54,478 bases of DNA from Alphaproteobacteria bacterium (GTDB taxonomy: Bacteria; Pseudomonadota; Alphaproteobacteria; SHWA01). The DNA lies in assembly GCA_009693995.1 (NCBI GenBank), contig SHWA01000006.1, positions 1 through 54,478 on the forward strand. Reading direction: 5' to 3'. A program made the position numbers and the translations under genes. Under the pieces are notes generated by a model. That model was not told the origin of the DNA, did no database searches, and worked only from the letters and a program-made list of their open reading frames with translations. Of the stretch, positions 1 to 8,631 are shown piece after piece (position 1 is the stretch's first letter; each line of letters starts with the position of its first letter).

Positions 1-243
1 CTCGAGCAGCTGATCGCCAACAGCCCGATCGGCGATGCGCATACCGTCGCCGAGCGGCTCTGCGAGGAGATTCGCCGGGCCCGCCCGTACCACAATATTC
101 TCTACATGCACACGGGCGCCTTCTCCCAGAGGAAGGCGCTGCGCTCGATCGAGCGTTTCGGCGCCGAGGTGCTGCCCCTGATCGAGAAGGAAATGGGCCC
201 GATCGATCGGATCGGCCACGCCGGGCTGGACGAGATCGCCTGA
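1..243 (+). CDS. LLM-class flavin-dependent oxidoreductase, C-terminal end (partial)
   Basis: The frame is open from the first base and stops with TGA at 241-243, leaving the last 80 residues of a larger protein. The tail, with the segments PYHNILYMHTGAF and GAEVLPLIEKEMG, resembles the C-terminus of bacterial luciferase-like (LLM class) flavin monooxygenases, where the final helices carry the sequence 'GxEVLPLI'. These enzymes use reduced flavin to oxidise small organic substrates. The catalytic part lies outside the window, so the substrate cannot be guessed. It converges on the PhyH-type gene, with only 8 bases between the stop codons. The neighbouring oxygenases suggest a catabolic locus for an aromatic or other organic compound, but that is inference. 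Confidence 0.6.
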   Translation, partial: LEQLIANSPIGDAHTVAERLCEEIRRARPYHNILYMHTGAFSQRKALRSIERFGAEVLPLIEKEMGPIDRIGHAGLDEIA

Positions 244-251
244 GGACGGGA

Positions 252-1031
252 CTACACCTTGAAGACGTAGCTCTTGCCGGCTTCGCGGTCGATGTCGGGC
301 GGATATCCCTTGTGCTTGTCCGCGTAGTACTGCGCCCGGTGATCGCCTTCGTCGGCCCGGTTGTAGGTCAGGAACATCATGCGCCGGCAGACGGCCGAGA
401 AATTCGGCTTGGACCCGTGCGGCGTGTGTGAGCCGAGGAACACCAGATCGCCCGGGTCCATCGGGCATAGCTGGAATTCCATGCCGGCCATTTCCTCGGC
501 GCTGAGCGGGCGCCACAGGTCGAACAGACCGCGCCGGTGGTGGCCGGCGGCCACTTCCAGGCAGCCGTTCTCCTGTGTCGACGAATCGACCGCGACGGCA
601 ATGGAGACGAAGGTTTTTGCGTAAGTATCCCAGCCGGCCTGGGAATCCTGGTGCGGCTTGAATCCGTCGCCCCCCGGCATCTTGAAGTTGATCTTGTCTT
701 TGAACAGCACCGCCTCGGCGCCGAGCAGTCGCCCGGCCGCCGGGGCGAGTGCCACCGCCACCGCGGCAAGGCCGGCGTGGAACGGGGCGAAGTTCTCGAT
801 CCGACTGATCAACTTCACCGCGGGATCGGCCAGGCTCTGCTCGCGGTAGACCCAGTGACGGCCGGAGACGTCGGGCCGGCCGGCCAATTCGGCGATCCAC
901 TCGCCGGCCTTGGCCATGGCCCCGGACGGCCACGGGTCGCGTACCAGAACGAAGCCATCCCGCTCATGGTCGGCGATGGCAGCATCCGACAAGCGGATCG
1001 CCGGCAAGTCGGCCGCACCTGCGCCCGGCAT
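252..1031 (-). CDS. phytanoyl-CoA dioxygenase (PhyH) family protein
   Basis: This 259-residue protein fits the PhyH family of Fe(II)/2-oxoglutarate-dependent oxygenases, which usually run 250-300 residues. The iron-binding HxD pair is visible in FKPHQDSQAGWDTY near residues 124-130. The distal histidine and 2-oxoglutarate arginine region is likely in GSHTPHGSKPNFS followed by CRRMMFLTYN. Family members hydroxylate aliphatic or small polar substrates, and the substrate here is not predictable. It lies just downstream of the Rieske oxygenase on the same strand (36-base gap), so the two probably share a transcript and may act on the same compound. The ATG start gives a normal family N-terminus. 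Confidence 0.85.
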   Translation of the reverse strand: MPGAGAADLPAIRLSDAAIADHERDGFVLVRDPWPSGAMAKAGEWIAELAGRPDVSGRHWVYREQSLADPAVKLISRIENFAPFHAGLAAVAVALAPAAGRLLGAEAVLFKDKINFKMPGGDGFKPHQDSQAGWDTYAKTFVSIAVAVDSSTQENGCLEVAAGHHRRGLFDLWRPLSAEEMAGMEFQLCPMDPGDLVFLGSHTPHGSKPNFSAVCRRMMFLTYNRADEGDHRAQYYADKHKGYPPDIDREAGKSYVFKV

Positions 1032-1067
1032 GGCCGCGGCCTCGTACTTGGTCGTATGGCGGGGCGC

Positions 1068-2447
1068 CTACCGGGCGCCGCCGTCGAGCTCGTCCAGCCG
1101 CTTGCGGATGTGGGCGTCGCGCTTGCGGCTCGGCAGCGCATCGCCCTCCTTCATGATGGCGAGCACCTTGAGGCCGAGCTGCTTCAACAGCGCCCGGTCC
1201 TCCTTCTTCGGCCGCTCCGGCGCATGCAGCACCGAATCCTGGCCGTAGGTGTGCAAGTTGCCGCCGTGGTTCACCACGCGGGTGCTGTCGGCCGGGGTCT
1301 TGCCGCGCACCGCGTTGCGCACGAGCTTGCGGTAGAGGTAGACGCCGGTGTCGGAGAACCCGGGGGTTTCCGCCGCGTGGATCGCGATCGGGCGTTGGCT
1401 GCAGAGCGCCTCCCAGTCGCCGGGTGCGCGCTGCCCTTCCTCGTAGGTGCGGCCGCCGGTCTGCCCGACCAGGAAGTCGATCGCATCCACGCCGCACTTC
1501 GCCTCGTCGCCGATATGGTCGGGATCGACCTCGTCGTTGAAGTGCCGCCAGCCGAAGATGATGCTGTGGGTGTTGTCCACGGGCACATGCCAGCGGGTCA
1601 GACAGACCCCCGCATGGCGCACGCTTGCCGCCGACGGCATCAGCGAGCCGATGTGGACGATGTTGGGCAGATACATCTCGGTGATGCGGACCCAGACCTT
1701 CTCCGGCGCGACGCGGCGGCTGGCGATGAAGATGATCGCGTTGCCGTTCCTGGTTTCGTACCACTGCATCACCGGCATGTCGCCGAAGCCGAGCAGGTTG
1801 AGGCCGGCCTCGGTCGCATCGACGCCGGCGACGGTCATGTTGTTGTGCAGAAGCGCGGTGTGCATGTGGTCCATGATGTTCTCGTGCACCTGCATCCAGT
1901 TGCAGGGGTAGACGTTCGAGAACGGGACCAGCTTGGTGCCCTTCGGATAGACGTAGCTGTCGAAGACCGGGAAGTCCGGCTTCTGGTCAGGCGCGCCCAT
2001 GTAGGCGAACACGAGGCCGTCGCGCTCGAAGGCCGGGTAGGCGCCCTGGAAGACCCGATCCTTGAGCTTGCTGTCTTCCGGCTCGGCCGGCGTTTCCAGC
2101 AGGCGCCCGTCGACGTCCCACACCCAGCCGTGGTAGCAGCAGCGGATGCCGCGGCTCTGGACGATGCCGAACTCGAGCGAGGTGCCGCGGTGGCTGCAAT
2201 TGCGGTGCAGGACGCCGACCCGACCCGAGCGGTCGCGGAAGGCAACCAGGTGCTCGCCCATGATGCGGATCGACTTGGGCAGGTCCGTCAGTTCGACCGA
2301 CAGACAGACCGGCTGCCAGAACCGCCGCATGTACTCGCCCATCGGCGTGCCGGGATCGGTGGCGGTGATTTCCAGATCCGGCGCCGGTGTCTCGCGCTTG
2401 AAGTAGCCGCCGTACGCAACCTGCTGGACATTGCGATCGGATGACAT
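1068..2447 (-). CDS. Rieske (2Fe-2S) aromatic ring-hydroxylating oxygenase, alpha subunit type
   Basis: The N-terminal third carries a Rieske cluster motif: a Cys-x-His pair in NCSHRGTSLEF and a Cys-x2-His pair in CCYHGWVWD, 17 residues apart. A C-terminal catalytic domain of the phthalate-4,5-dioxygenase/vanillate demethylase type follows, with the probable mononuclear iron histidines in MQVHENIMDHMHTALLH. Such enzymes insert oxygen into aromatic or O-methyl substrates using electrons from a separate reductase; no reductase gene is visible here. A longer open frame reaches 2537, but the ATG at 2447 has a GGGAGAG ribosome-binding site and gives 459 residues, normal for the family. The PhyH gene follows on the same strand. 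Confidence 0.9.
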   Translation of the reverse strand: MSSDRNVQQVAYGGYFKRETPAPDLEITATDPGTPMGEYMRRFWQPVCLSVELTDLPKSIRIMGEHLVAFRDRSGRVGVLHRNCSHRGTSLEFGIVQSRGIRCCYHGWVWDVDGRLLETPAEPEDSKLKDRVFQGAYPAFERDGLVFAYMGAPDQKPDFPVFDSYVYPKGTKLVPFSNVYPCNWMQVHENIMDHMHTALLHNNMTVAGVDATEAGLNLLGFGDMPVMQWYETRNGNAIIFIASRRVAPEKVWVRITEMYLPNIVHIGSLMPSAASVRHAGVCLTRWHVPVDNTHSIIFGWRHFNDEVDPDHIGDEAKCGVDAIDFLVGQTGGRTYEEGQRAPGDWEALCSQRPIAIHAAETPGFSDTGVYLYRKLVRNAVRGKTPADSTRVVNHGGNLHTYGQDSVLHAPERPKKEDRALLKQLGLKVLAIMKEGDALPSRKRDAHIRKRLDELDGGAR

Positions 2448-2570
2448 CTCGGTTCTCTCCCTTGGCCGCCCTGGCGCTGTTCGCTGCGGGCCGTTGACGG
2501 CACCACCGGTGGCCATCATCATGCCATAGGTCAGCATTACTGTCTAATATCTGCCGCGGACCAGCAGGTG

Positions 2571-2945
2571 ATGTCGCGCAACAAGGCAATAGCCGAGAAG
2601 ATCGTCGGGCTGCTGCTGCCGCTGGGTCCGGTGCGGGCACGGGCCATGTTCGGCGGCTATGGCCTCTATCTCGACGGGATCATGTTCGCCCTGATCTATT
2701 GGGACGACGCCTATTTCCGGACCGATGCCGAAACCAGCCGGGCATTCGCCGCGGCCGGCAGCGAGCAGTTCACCTACCAGGGGCACACGCGGCCGGTGCA
2801 TATGCCCTATTGGACGGCGCCGCCGGGCAGTCTAAAAGGCTCCGCCAAGCTGCTCCCCTGGGCCGAGCTCGGGCTGGCGGCGGCGCGGCGGGCGGCCGCG
2901 GCCAAGCGGCACAAGGCCCGGCGATCGCGCCGAACGCTCGGTTGA
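2571..2945 (+). CDS. TfoX/Sxy N-terminal domain protein
   Basis: This basic protein of about 124 residues begins MSRNKAIAEKIVGLLLPLG and contains ARAMFGGYGLYLDGIMFALI, the signature of the TfoX N-terminal domain. Full-length TfoX/Sxy regulates competence in gammaproteobacteria. Stand-alone domains of this size are common in alphaproteobacteria and have no established role. The C-terminal 25 residues are an Ala/Arg/Lys-rich tail. A GTG lies immediately upstream at 2568, so either codon may be used. It is divergent from the Rieske oxygenase, with about 120 bases between the starts holding the promoters of both. Confidence 0.85.
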   Translation: MSRNKAIAEKIVGLLLPLGPVRARAMFGGYGLYLDGIMFALIYWDDAYFRTDAETSRAFAAAGSEQFTYQGHTRPVHMPYWTAPPGSLKGSAKLLPWAELGLAAARRAAAAKRHKARRSRRTLG

Positions 2946-3048
2946 TCTCGCGGCGTCCTGAGTCGGGTCGCAACACACATGGACGGAAGCTCCACGTGGA
3001 CCTGATCGGCCTACAGCCGGTGCGAGCCATTCGGTCCGTGGTCCTCGC

Positions 3049-3969
3049 TTGACCCGCACACCTCGGGCTTCCGGCCGTCGCGGCGGCACGTCGCTTGGCC
3101 TCGGGTTGGCTATCGGCTCGGGGCTCTTGTTCGGAATCAATGGGCCGATCGCCAGCTTTCTTATGAACGGCGGGCTCGATCCGATCGCGATCTCCGCGTT
3201 CCGCAGCCTGCTGACCGCGGTACTGATGCTGGCCTGGACACTCGCTCACGCCCGGGGCCGCCCGCGGATCGACCGCCGCGCCCTCGTGCTCGCGGCCCTC
3301 GGTGGGATCGCCATGTGCGGCAACTTCGGATTCTTCTTCATCAGCATCGACTATGCCGGCGCGACCATCGCCGTAATCGTGAAAGCGGTCGCGCCGCTGA
3401 TGATCGTGGCGCTCGCCGTCCTGTTCCGATTGGAACGCTTCTCGTTCGGCAAGCTGGCCGCGGTGCTGATGGTGTTCGTCGGCGTCGCCCTGGTCTCGAC
3501 CGGGGAGTCCCTTGGGCGGACCATGACCGTGTCCTGGCAGGGGGTGGCGGCGGCGCTGCTCGCGGCGACGTTCTACGCCGGCTGGGCATTCGCTTTCCGC
3601 GCCGCCCAGCGCAGCGCCGACCCGCTACCCATCGTCGCGATTGCCGTGACCGTTGCCATGGCCGGATTCTATCTCTGGGAAGGAGCCTGGCCCTATTGGC
3701 CCGGTGAGTGGAGCGGCGCCCAGTTCGTGGCCGTCATCTATATCGCCTCGCTCGGCACCGCGGTCGCTTTCGTCGCCTACGTCAAGGGCATGCAGACCGT
3801 CGAGGCCGGCATCGTCGCCATGCTGGCGGCGATCGAGCCCGTGGTCGGCGCGGCGATCAGCTGGCTGTGGCTGGGACAGAGTCTGGACGCGGTGCAACTG
3901 CTGGGCGGCATCTTGATCGTGCTGACCGTGACGGTGGTCAGCTATCGCCGCGCGACCGGGCGCCTGTAA
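3049..3969 (+). CDS. DMT-superfamily permease (EamA domains)
   Basis: This 306-residue protein has about ten hydrophobic segments arranged as two EamA repeats. The first contains GSGLLFGINGPIASFLMNGG and the second ends in IEPVVGAAISWLWLGQSLDA, the typical end-of-repeat motif. The family exports amino acids, nucleobases and other metabolites, and specificity cannot be read from sequence. The only good N-terminus is a TTG at 3049 with no clear ribosome-binding site, so the start is uncertain by several codons. It converges on the cupin-like gene with an 8-base gap. Confidence 0.85.
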   Translation: MTRTPRASGRRGGTSLGLGLAIGSGLLFGINGPIASFLMNGGLDPIAISAFRSLLTAVLMLAWTLAHARGRPRIDRRALVLAALGGIAMCGNFGFFFISIDYAGATIAVIVKAVAPLMIVALAVLFRLERFSFGKLAAVLMVFVGVALVSTGESLGRTMTVSWQGVAAALLAATFYAGWAFAFRAAQRSADPLPIVAIAVTVAMAGFYLWEGAWPYWPGEWSGAQFVAVIYIASLGTAVAFVAYVKGMQTVEAGIVAMLAAIEPVVGAAISWLWLGQSLDAVQLLGGILIVLTVTVVSYRRATGRL

Positions 3970-3977
3970 ACCGTCGC

Positions 3978-4646
3978 TCAGAGTTCGATCGGCAGATCGA
4001 TAAAACGCCGCACGCCGCGCCGGAAGGACTGGTCGGTGCCAGGGGCGAAGATCGCGGTCGGGCGACCGAGCGCCATGACCGGTGCGACCATGGTGCGGAT
4101 GAACCCCGTCGGCTCCCCTGGCGCGGCGTCGGCGATCACGGAGTCGACGCCACTCTCGTACCAGGGCTCGCCGACGCCGTGCTCCTGGTCGTGGCCACCC
4201 TGCCGGATGCGCATCCGTCCCTGGTAGAGGCAGCGAATGCCGGGGCCCATGTGGCGATGGCTGGGCACGTGCGCACCCAAGGTGAAATCGACCCGCTCCA
4301 ATCGGATCAGATGGCGCGCTGCGGTATCCAGTTTCAACCGCTGGACCAGCAGCGCGCGGACACTCCATTCCCGGGTGCCGCCACCCGCCGGCGGCTCCGT
4401 CTCGCCGCCGATCACCTCGCAGCGCCAGAGCCGCGCGCCATTGGCGGCGGCGGCAAGCGTGATGGCGCCCTTACCGTACCAGCCGCCACCGGCGGGAAGC
4501 GAGGCGGCGACCCCACCGCCGGTAACCCCGACCTCGCCTTCCACCATGTAGAGGGTGCGGTGGCACGCCGCCAATTCGGCGATCGCGGCGGGTGCGCCGG
4601 ACAGCCGGTCCTCGATCAGCCGCATGACGAAGGGACGTTCTGCCAT
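3978..4646 (-). CDS. cupin-like protein
   Basis: This is a 222-residue soluble protein. The C-terminal half contains GAHVPSHRHMGPGIRCLYQG, a histidine-containing strand pattern expected of a cupin metal site, followed by a glutamate/glycine-rich turn. The N-terminal half (LYMVEGEVGVTGGG) looks like a degenerate repeat of the same fold. Function is unknown; cupins range from dioxygenases to sugar isomerases and sensors. The ATG at 4646 follows an AGGAACGG ribosome-binding site. A longer frame to 4760 has no such support and would run into the promoter of the divergent cobalt transporter. Confidence 0.6.
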   Translation of the reverse strand: MAERPFVMRLIEDRLSGAPAAIAELAACHRTLYMVEGEVGVTGGGVAASLPAGGGWYGKGAITLAAAANGARLWRCEVIGGETEPPAGGGTREWSVRALLVQRLKLDTAARHLIRLERVDFTLGAHVPSHRHMGPGIRCLYQGRMRIRQGGHDQEHGVGEPWYESGVDSVIADAAPGEPTGFIRTMVAPVMALGRPTAIFAPGTDQSFRRGVRRFIDLPIEL

Positions 4647-4780
4647 GTTCCGTTCCTGCCCTGGTTTTTCCTGCCGGTTCCGGCCAGAATACTGCCGAGA
4701 CATAGGCTTGCCGAACCGCCGGCGCGGGAGTAAGCCGAAGCAAACCACAACGCGCACCATTGTTGCGGAAAGGGAATGGC

Positions 4781-4957
4781 ATGGCGATCAGGTTTTTGAC
4801 GGCGGCGGGTTTGGTTGGCGCCGATCGTCTCGCCGCGGTGTTGGCGGCCGCGCTGCTCGGCGCGTTCGTGTTCCTGGCGGTCGGCTTCGTGCCCATCGAC
4901 GCGGTGCACAACGCCGCCCACGACGCCCGGCACGTATTCACCTTCCCCTGTCATTGA
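4781..4957 (+). CDS. cbtB: CbtB cobalt-transport small subunit
   Basis: This 58-residue single-pass membrane protein has the CbtB hallmark at its C-terminus: an amphipathic end with HDARHVFTFPCH, the His/Cys cluster thought to bind the metal. CbtB and CbtA form a predicted cobalt transporter found next to cobalamin genes in many proteobacteria. The ATG at 4781 follows the ribosome-binding site GGAAAGGGA. The next gene, CbtA, begins seven bases after the stop, so the two are one operon. No complete cobalamin riboswitch could be recognised in the 134 bases upstream, which is unusual for this family. Confidence 0.9.
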   Translation: MAIRFLTAAGLVGADRLAAVLAAALLGAFVFLAVGFVPIDAVHNAAHDARHVFTFPCH

Positions 4958-4964
4958 CTGGGCC

Positions 4965-5672
4965 GTGGCCGCGCTGCTGCCACGGCTACTCTGGGTCGCG
5001 GTTCTGGCCGGCATCGCCGGCGGCGTGGTGGCGACCACGCTATACGGATTCTGGGCGGCGCCCCTGATCCTGGAGGCGGAGACCTTCGAGGTGGTTGCCG
5101 AAGACCACGACCATGGCTGGGCGCCTGAGGATGGATGGCAGCGCGCGCTCGCCACCGGCCTCGCCAACACCCTGCTGGGGTTCGGCGCCGCCCTGACCAT
5201 GGCGGCCTGGTTCACCCTGAGCCGCACCGGCGGCTGGCGGCTGGGGCTCTGGTACGGCGCCGCCGCCTTCGCGGCGCTGCATCTGGCGCCGAGCCTCGGC
5301 CTGCCGCCCGAACTGCCCGGCGCCGCGGCGGCGCCCTTGATCGCTCGGCAGTCATGGTGGTTGCTCACCGCCGCCGCAACGCTCGGCGCGATCGTGATCG
5401 CGGTGAAGGTCCCCACCTGGCGTTGGCGGCTCGCGGCCGTGGCACTGGCCGTGCTGCCGCATGTGGTCGGCGCACCGGAGCCCAAGGAGCACGCAACCGC
5501 TGTCCCCGCCGAATTGCGCGGCGCCTTCATCGGCGCTTCTCTGGTGGTATCGCTGGTTTTCTGGCTCGTGGTCGGCGCCGCGAGCGGGTATCTCGGCGCC
5601 TGGTTCGGCCTCGGCGGCGGACAGCGGCGCCTCGCCCCGCCCGCTCCGTCGGAAACGCCCGTAGCAGGCTGA
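4965..5672 (+). CDS. cbtA: CbtA cobalt-transport membrane subunit
   Basis: This 235-residue protein has about five or six membrane segments. It starts with LPRLLWVAVLAGIAGGVVAT and YGFWAAPLILEAETFE, the conserved first helix and following strand of CbtA. A short histidine-containing loop (EDHDHGWAPEDGWQR) probably lies at the membrane face near the metal path. The GTG at 4965 is the first start codon in frame after the CbtB stop and gives the family's usual N-terminus; a frame opening further upstream would overlap cbtB in another phase. It is expected to act with CbtB in cobalt uptake for cobalamin synthesis. Confidence 0.88.
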   Translation: MAALLPRLLWVAVLAGIAGGVVATTLYGFWAAPLILEAETFEVVAEDHDHGWAPEDGWQRALATGLANTLLGFGAALTMAAWFTLSRTGGWRLGLWYGAAAFAALHLAPSLGLPPELPGAAAAPLIARQSWWLLTAAATLGAIVIAVKVPTWRWRLAAVALAVLPHVVGAPEPKEHATAVPAELRGAFIGASLVVSLVFWLVVGAASGYLGAWFGLGGGQRRLAPPAPSETPVAG

Positions 5673-5886
5673 CCCCCGCCCACCGCCGAGCGCAGATCGG
5701 GCCGGCCAGCGCCGCCCGCCGCACGAAACTCCCTCGCGGACTCCGGCCCCGATCGGCGGCAGAAGCAGGGAATCGTCCCGCGCGCGCCCATGCAGCGTCG
5801 GCGCTAAGACCATCAGCGCAGCCGTGACCGCGGAAGCTGGCGGGCGTAGTCTGGACGCGTCTTCTTGAACGGCCCGAGGAAGTGCC

Positions 5887-6780
5887 GTGACGACGCTCAG
5901 TGGGCTTTCCGCCTTTTCGATCACCCCGGCCGACGAGCACGGTCGCGTCGATACCGATGCCCTGCGCGGGCTGTTGCGGCGGCTGACCAGTGCCGGGGTT
6001 CATTCCATCGGCCTGCTCGGCAGCACCGGGTCCTTTCCCTATCTGACTCGGGCCGAACGGCGGCGGGCGGTCGAGACGGCGGTGGCCGAGGTCGGCGGCC
6101 GAACTCCAATTCTGGTCGGCATCGGCGCGCTGCGAACCGACGACGCCGTGCTGCTGGCCCAGGACGCGAAGGCGGCCGGAGCGGATGCCGGGCTGCTGGC
6201 CCCGGTTTCGTACACACCGTTGACCGATGACGAGGTGTTCGCGCACTTCGCGACGATTGCCCAGGCGAGCAACCTGCCGCTCTGCGTCTACAACAACCCC
6301 GGTACCACGCACTTCACGTTCAGCACCGACCTGGTGGCGCGGCTGAGCCGCGTGCCCGGCGTGGTGGCCGTAAAAAACCCAGCACCGGCCGCCGATGCCG
6401 TCGCCGCTCACCTGCGGGCGTTGCGCACCAAGGCGCGCGCTGGATTCTCGCTCGGCTACAGCGTGGATGTGAATGCGACCGAGGCCATGCTCGCAGGGGC
6501 GGATGCTTGGTACAGCGTCGCGGGCGGCCTGTTCCCTGAAGCCTGCCTGGGGATCGTGCGTGCGGTCACGAGCGGAAACGCGGACGAGGCGCGCCGACGT
6601 GACGCAACCATGAAGCCGCTCTGGGAACTCTTCGCCCGGTTCAGCGGTCTGCGCGTGGTCTATGCCGCGGCGAACCTGCTCGGCATCTGCCGCTGTAACC
6701 CGCCGCGCCCGATTCTTCCGCTCTCCGGCGCCGTCCTGCAGGAGATCACCGCAGTCCTGGTGAAGCTCGACCTGAAGTGA
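5887..6780 (+). CDS. dihydrodipicolinate synthase (DapA) family lyase/aldolase
   Basis: This 297-residue TIM-barrel enzyme belongs to the DapA/NanA class I aldolase family. The Schiff-base lysine is K163 in VVAVKNPAPA, the catalytic tyrosine is Y135 in CVYNNPGTT, and the pyruvate-binding loop reads GLLGSTGSFPYL near residues 42-53. It is not linked to other lysine genes, and the active-site arginine region differs from canonical DapA, so a related aldolase/dehydratase using another 2-oxoacid is as likely as lysine biosynthesis. Translation starts at a GTG. The 213 bases upstream, between this gene and cbtA, show no feature I can name. Confidence 0.85.
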   Translation: MTTLSGLSAFSITPADEHGRVDTDALRGLLRRLTSAGVHSIGLLGSTGSFPYLTRAERRRAVETAVAEVGGRTPILVGIGALRTDDAVLLAQDAKAAGADAGLLAPVSYTPLTDDEVFAHFATIAQASNLPLCVYNNPGTTHFTFSTDLVARLSRVPGVVAVKNPAPAADAVAAHLRALRTKARAGFSLGYSVDVNATEAMLAGADAWYSVAGGLFPEACLGIVRAVTSGNADEARRRDATMKPLWELFARFSGLRVVYAAANLLGICRCNPPRPILPLSGAVLQEITAVLVKLDLK

Positions 6781-6804
6781 TGCCGCCCGGCGCCCTGGGC
6801 GGAC

Positions 6805-7851
6805 TCAGGCGGCGGGCGGCGGCGCCAGTATCACCTGCGCCGCAATCGCCAGGGCCTTCGCCACGCGCTTCAGGCGCGAGGCAGCACCCGGCACCGACGA
6901 CGCCGCGCGCAACAGGTCCCCGAGCCCACCACCCTCTGCCATCGCGTAGCCGAGCTTGCGCGCCACCGGGGCCGTCACCCACTCGATCAAGGAGATTTGC
7001 TCGGCGGAGAGCGCCGTCTTCCAGCGCTCGAGCGGCGCCCGACTCAGCCCTTCATATTGCTCCGTCATGTTGGTCGCGTTGCCGGGCAGTGCGGCGAGCC
7101 CCTGCCGAATCCGGGCGTCGGACACCTCATCGCCGGTGGTGAACCGGAACAGGCGCTGCAGGGTCGGCACCGGCTCGGTGATGAAGTCTTCGTAGCGGAC
7201 CACGATCGAGCGCAGAGGCAATCGCCCCGCCAGGGCGAGGCTACGCTGCACCATGAAGCGCCAGTAGAGCGCCATGTCGACCAGGTGGGTGGGGTCGGTG
7301 GCGGGGCGCTCCTCCTGGTCATGCCAGCCGAGGCGGAACGCGCCGGAGAGGGCGACGCTGCGCGGGTCGCGCACGACGATGATGAATTTGGCCAGCGGGA
7401 AGGCGCGGGCGAGCGTGCCCAGATAGCGCCAGTCGTTGCTCTTGTCGTGCCAGCAGGCGATGCCCGGCCGCGCGGCCATGGCGCCGATCGCGATCGCGTG
7501 CGCCATGGGGTAGAGCTGATAGAGCATGGCGAGGTCGCGGCCGGCGAATGCCCGCGTCACCAGGCGCGAGAACTCAGCGTACCCCGCGTCGTCGAGGGCC
7601 ACGCGTATTCCGGGCTCGTCCCAGGCTTGCGGGAGGCGCAGAATCTGCCGCAGCAACCGCTCATGGGCGGTGCGGCGGTAGCGCCAGACCTGGGGCAGGA
7701 AATGGGTGACCCCCGGCAGCACCAGTGCGCGCGGATTGATCGCCTGGGCCGCGTGCAGGATGCTGGTACCGCCGCGCGCCGGCCCGACCAGGTAGACCAG
7801 CCGGTCGAGCACCGCCGGCGGCGGCAGCAGGGCTTGCAGCCGGCTGCTCAT
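6805..7851 (-). CDS. sulfotransferase family protein
   Basis: This 348-residue protein has the two PAPS-binding elements of the sulfotransferase fold. The 5'-phosphosulfate loop is YLVGPARGGTSILHAAQ near residues 20-36, and the 3'-phosphate-binding strand and helix are FIIVVRDPRSVALSGAFRLG near residues 174-193. Members transfer sulfate from PAPS to hydroxyl groups of lipids, carbohydrates or proteins. No signal peptide or membrane segment is evident, so it is probably cytosolic. It converges on the DapA-family gene. The acceptor cannot be inferred from the neighbours. Confidence 0.85.
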   Translation of the reverse strand: MSSRLQALLPPPAVLDRLVYLVGPARGGTSILHAAQAINPRALVLPGVTHFLPQVWRYRRTAHERLLRQILRLPQAWDEPGIRVALDDAGYAEFSRLVTRAFAGRDLAMLYQLYPMAHAIAIGAMAARPGIACWHDKSNDWRYLGTLARAFPLAKFIIVVRDPRSVALSGAFRLGWHDQEERPATDPTHLVDMALYWRFMVQRSLALAGRLPLRSIVVRYEDFITEPVPTLQRLFRFTTGDEVSDARIRQGLAALPGNATNMTEQYEGLSRAPLERWKTALSAEQISLIEWVTAPVARKLGYAMAEGGGLGDLLRAASSVPGAASRLKRVAKALAIAAQVILAPPPAA

Positions 7852-8049
7852 GGGAGCGGCCCGCCGTCACCAAGCGCGCCCGCGCGCTCACTTCCCGACC
7901 CGGCAGGCACGCACAAGAATTTGATTAGACTCATGAGTCGGGAGAGTAGGTGCCAGCGTAGTGGTTCGCCTAGGGAATAAAGCCTCTAGCCTGGGCGTCT
8001 GCTTAGCAAGGCCGGCAAATCGGTGCGCGGCTCAATAGGGAGGTTTCAC

Positions 8050-8139
8050 ATGAAGAAGATCGCGATTGCCGTTGCGGCGTTGGCTTTGGCCTCTGGGCCA
8101 GCCTTTGCGGGTTCCTGCCCGACGCATATGAAGAAGTGA
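8050..8139 (+). pseudogene. 5' remnant of a small exported-protein gene cut by an IS end
   Basis: The sequence has a strong ribosome-binding site (AGGGAGG, 8036-8044) and an ATG, then a good signal peptide (MKKIAIAVAALALASGPAFA), and continues GSCPTHMKK before a TGA. Only nine residues follow the predicted signal cleavage site. The TGA is the first three bases of what looks like the terminal repeat of the adjacent IS3-type remnant, so the gene was probably cut by insertion. Small exported alphaproteobacterial proteins with a similar start continue for about 50 more residues (from memory). No downstream half was found beyond the IS remnant. Confidence 0.6.
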
Positions 8140-8440
8140 GCTACTCCCCATCTGTTGGGCAGTTCCGGCAGTAATTTAAGCTACGATCCGGGTCTGCTGA
8201 TCGGGTTTCGTGTCACGCTCGTTACGCCACCAGGGCTGTCGGGTGGAGGGCCGGGCGCAGGCCCGGACCGGAAGCCGACAGCCGTTCTCGATATACCTTG
8301 ACCGGCGTCTCGCCGCCATGCGCGGCATGAGGGCGCCGGTGGTTGTAGAAGATCATCCAGTCGCCAATCCCCTGACGGGCCTCCCGCCCGCCCGAGAAGG
8401 CATGCAGATAGACGCACTCGTACTTCAGGGAGCGCGCGAT
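8137..8440 (-). mobile_element. IS3-family insertion sequence remnant (transposase OrfB C-terminus plus one end)
   Basis: On the minus strand, roughly 8440 down to 8222 encodes the end of an IS3-type DDE transposase: SLKYECVYLHAFSGGREAR followed by IGDWMIFYNHRRPHAAHGG. The final catalytic Glu region lies just before this and is missing or scrambled upstream of about 8440, where the reading frame breaks. The element end is probably the TG-starting sequence at 8137-8150, about 85 bases beyond the transposase stop, as in intact IS3 elements. The other end is not visible. The copy is dead. The rest of this gene-free stretch, to the tRNA at 8705, holds only a short tandem repeat. Confidence 0.75.
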
Positions 8441-8631
8441 GCTCCGGTGAAAATCGCCCCAAATTCTCTGCAATCCTGTCAGGGGCTATCTGAAATCGAA
8501 CAGGGCGGCCTTTTTCCACCCCCGCCAGGTGGGCGGCCTGCCATTCAGCGAATCAGATTGGCGTCTCGTGGAGCCCGCACGACACACAGGCCACGATTCT
8601 CAGGTCGGTGAATTTGGTATCGAGCGCTACC

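Noticed and set aside
537..2444. 635-codon plus-strand open frame opposite the PhyH and Rieske genes
   Set aside because: It is a composition artefact in GC-rich DNA. The protein is His/Val/Arg/Ala/Asp-rich without domains, and the opposite strand carries clear oxygenase motifs.
4647..4780. Cobalamin riboswitch before cbtB
   Set aside because: Only loose matches (GCCGAGACATAGG-like) exist and the conserved core and B12 box cannot be placed.
5887..6780. Lysine-pathway DapA
   Set aside because: The aldolase core is clear but nothing in the context or the active-site arginine region points to lysine synthesis, so only the family is claimed.
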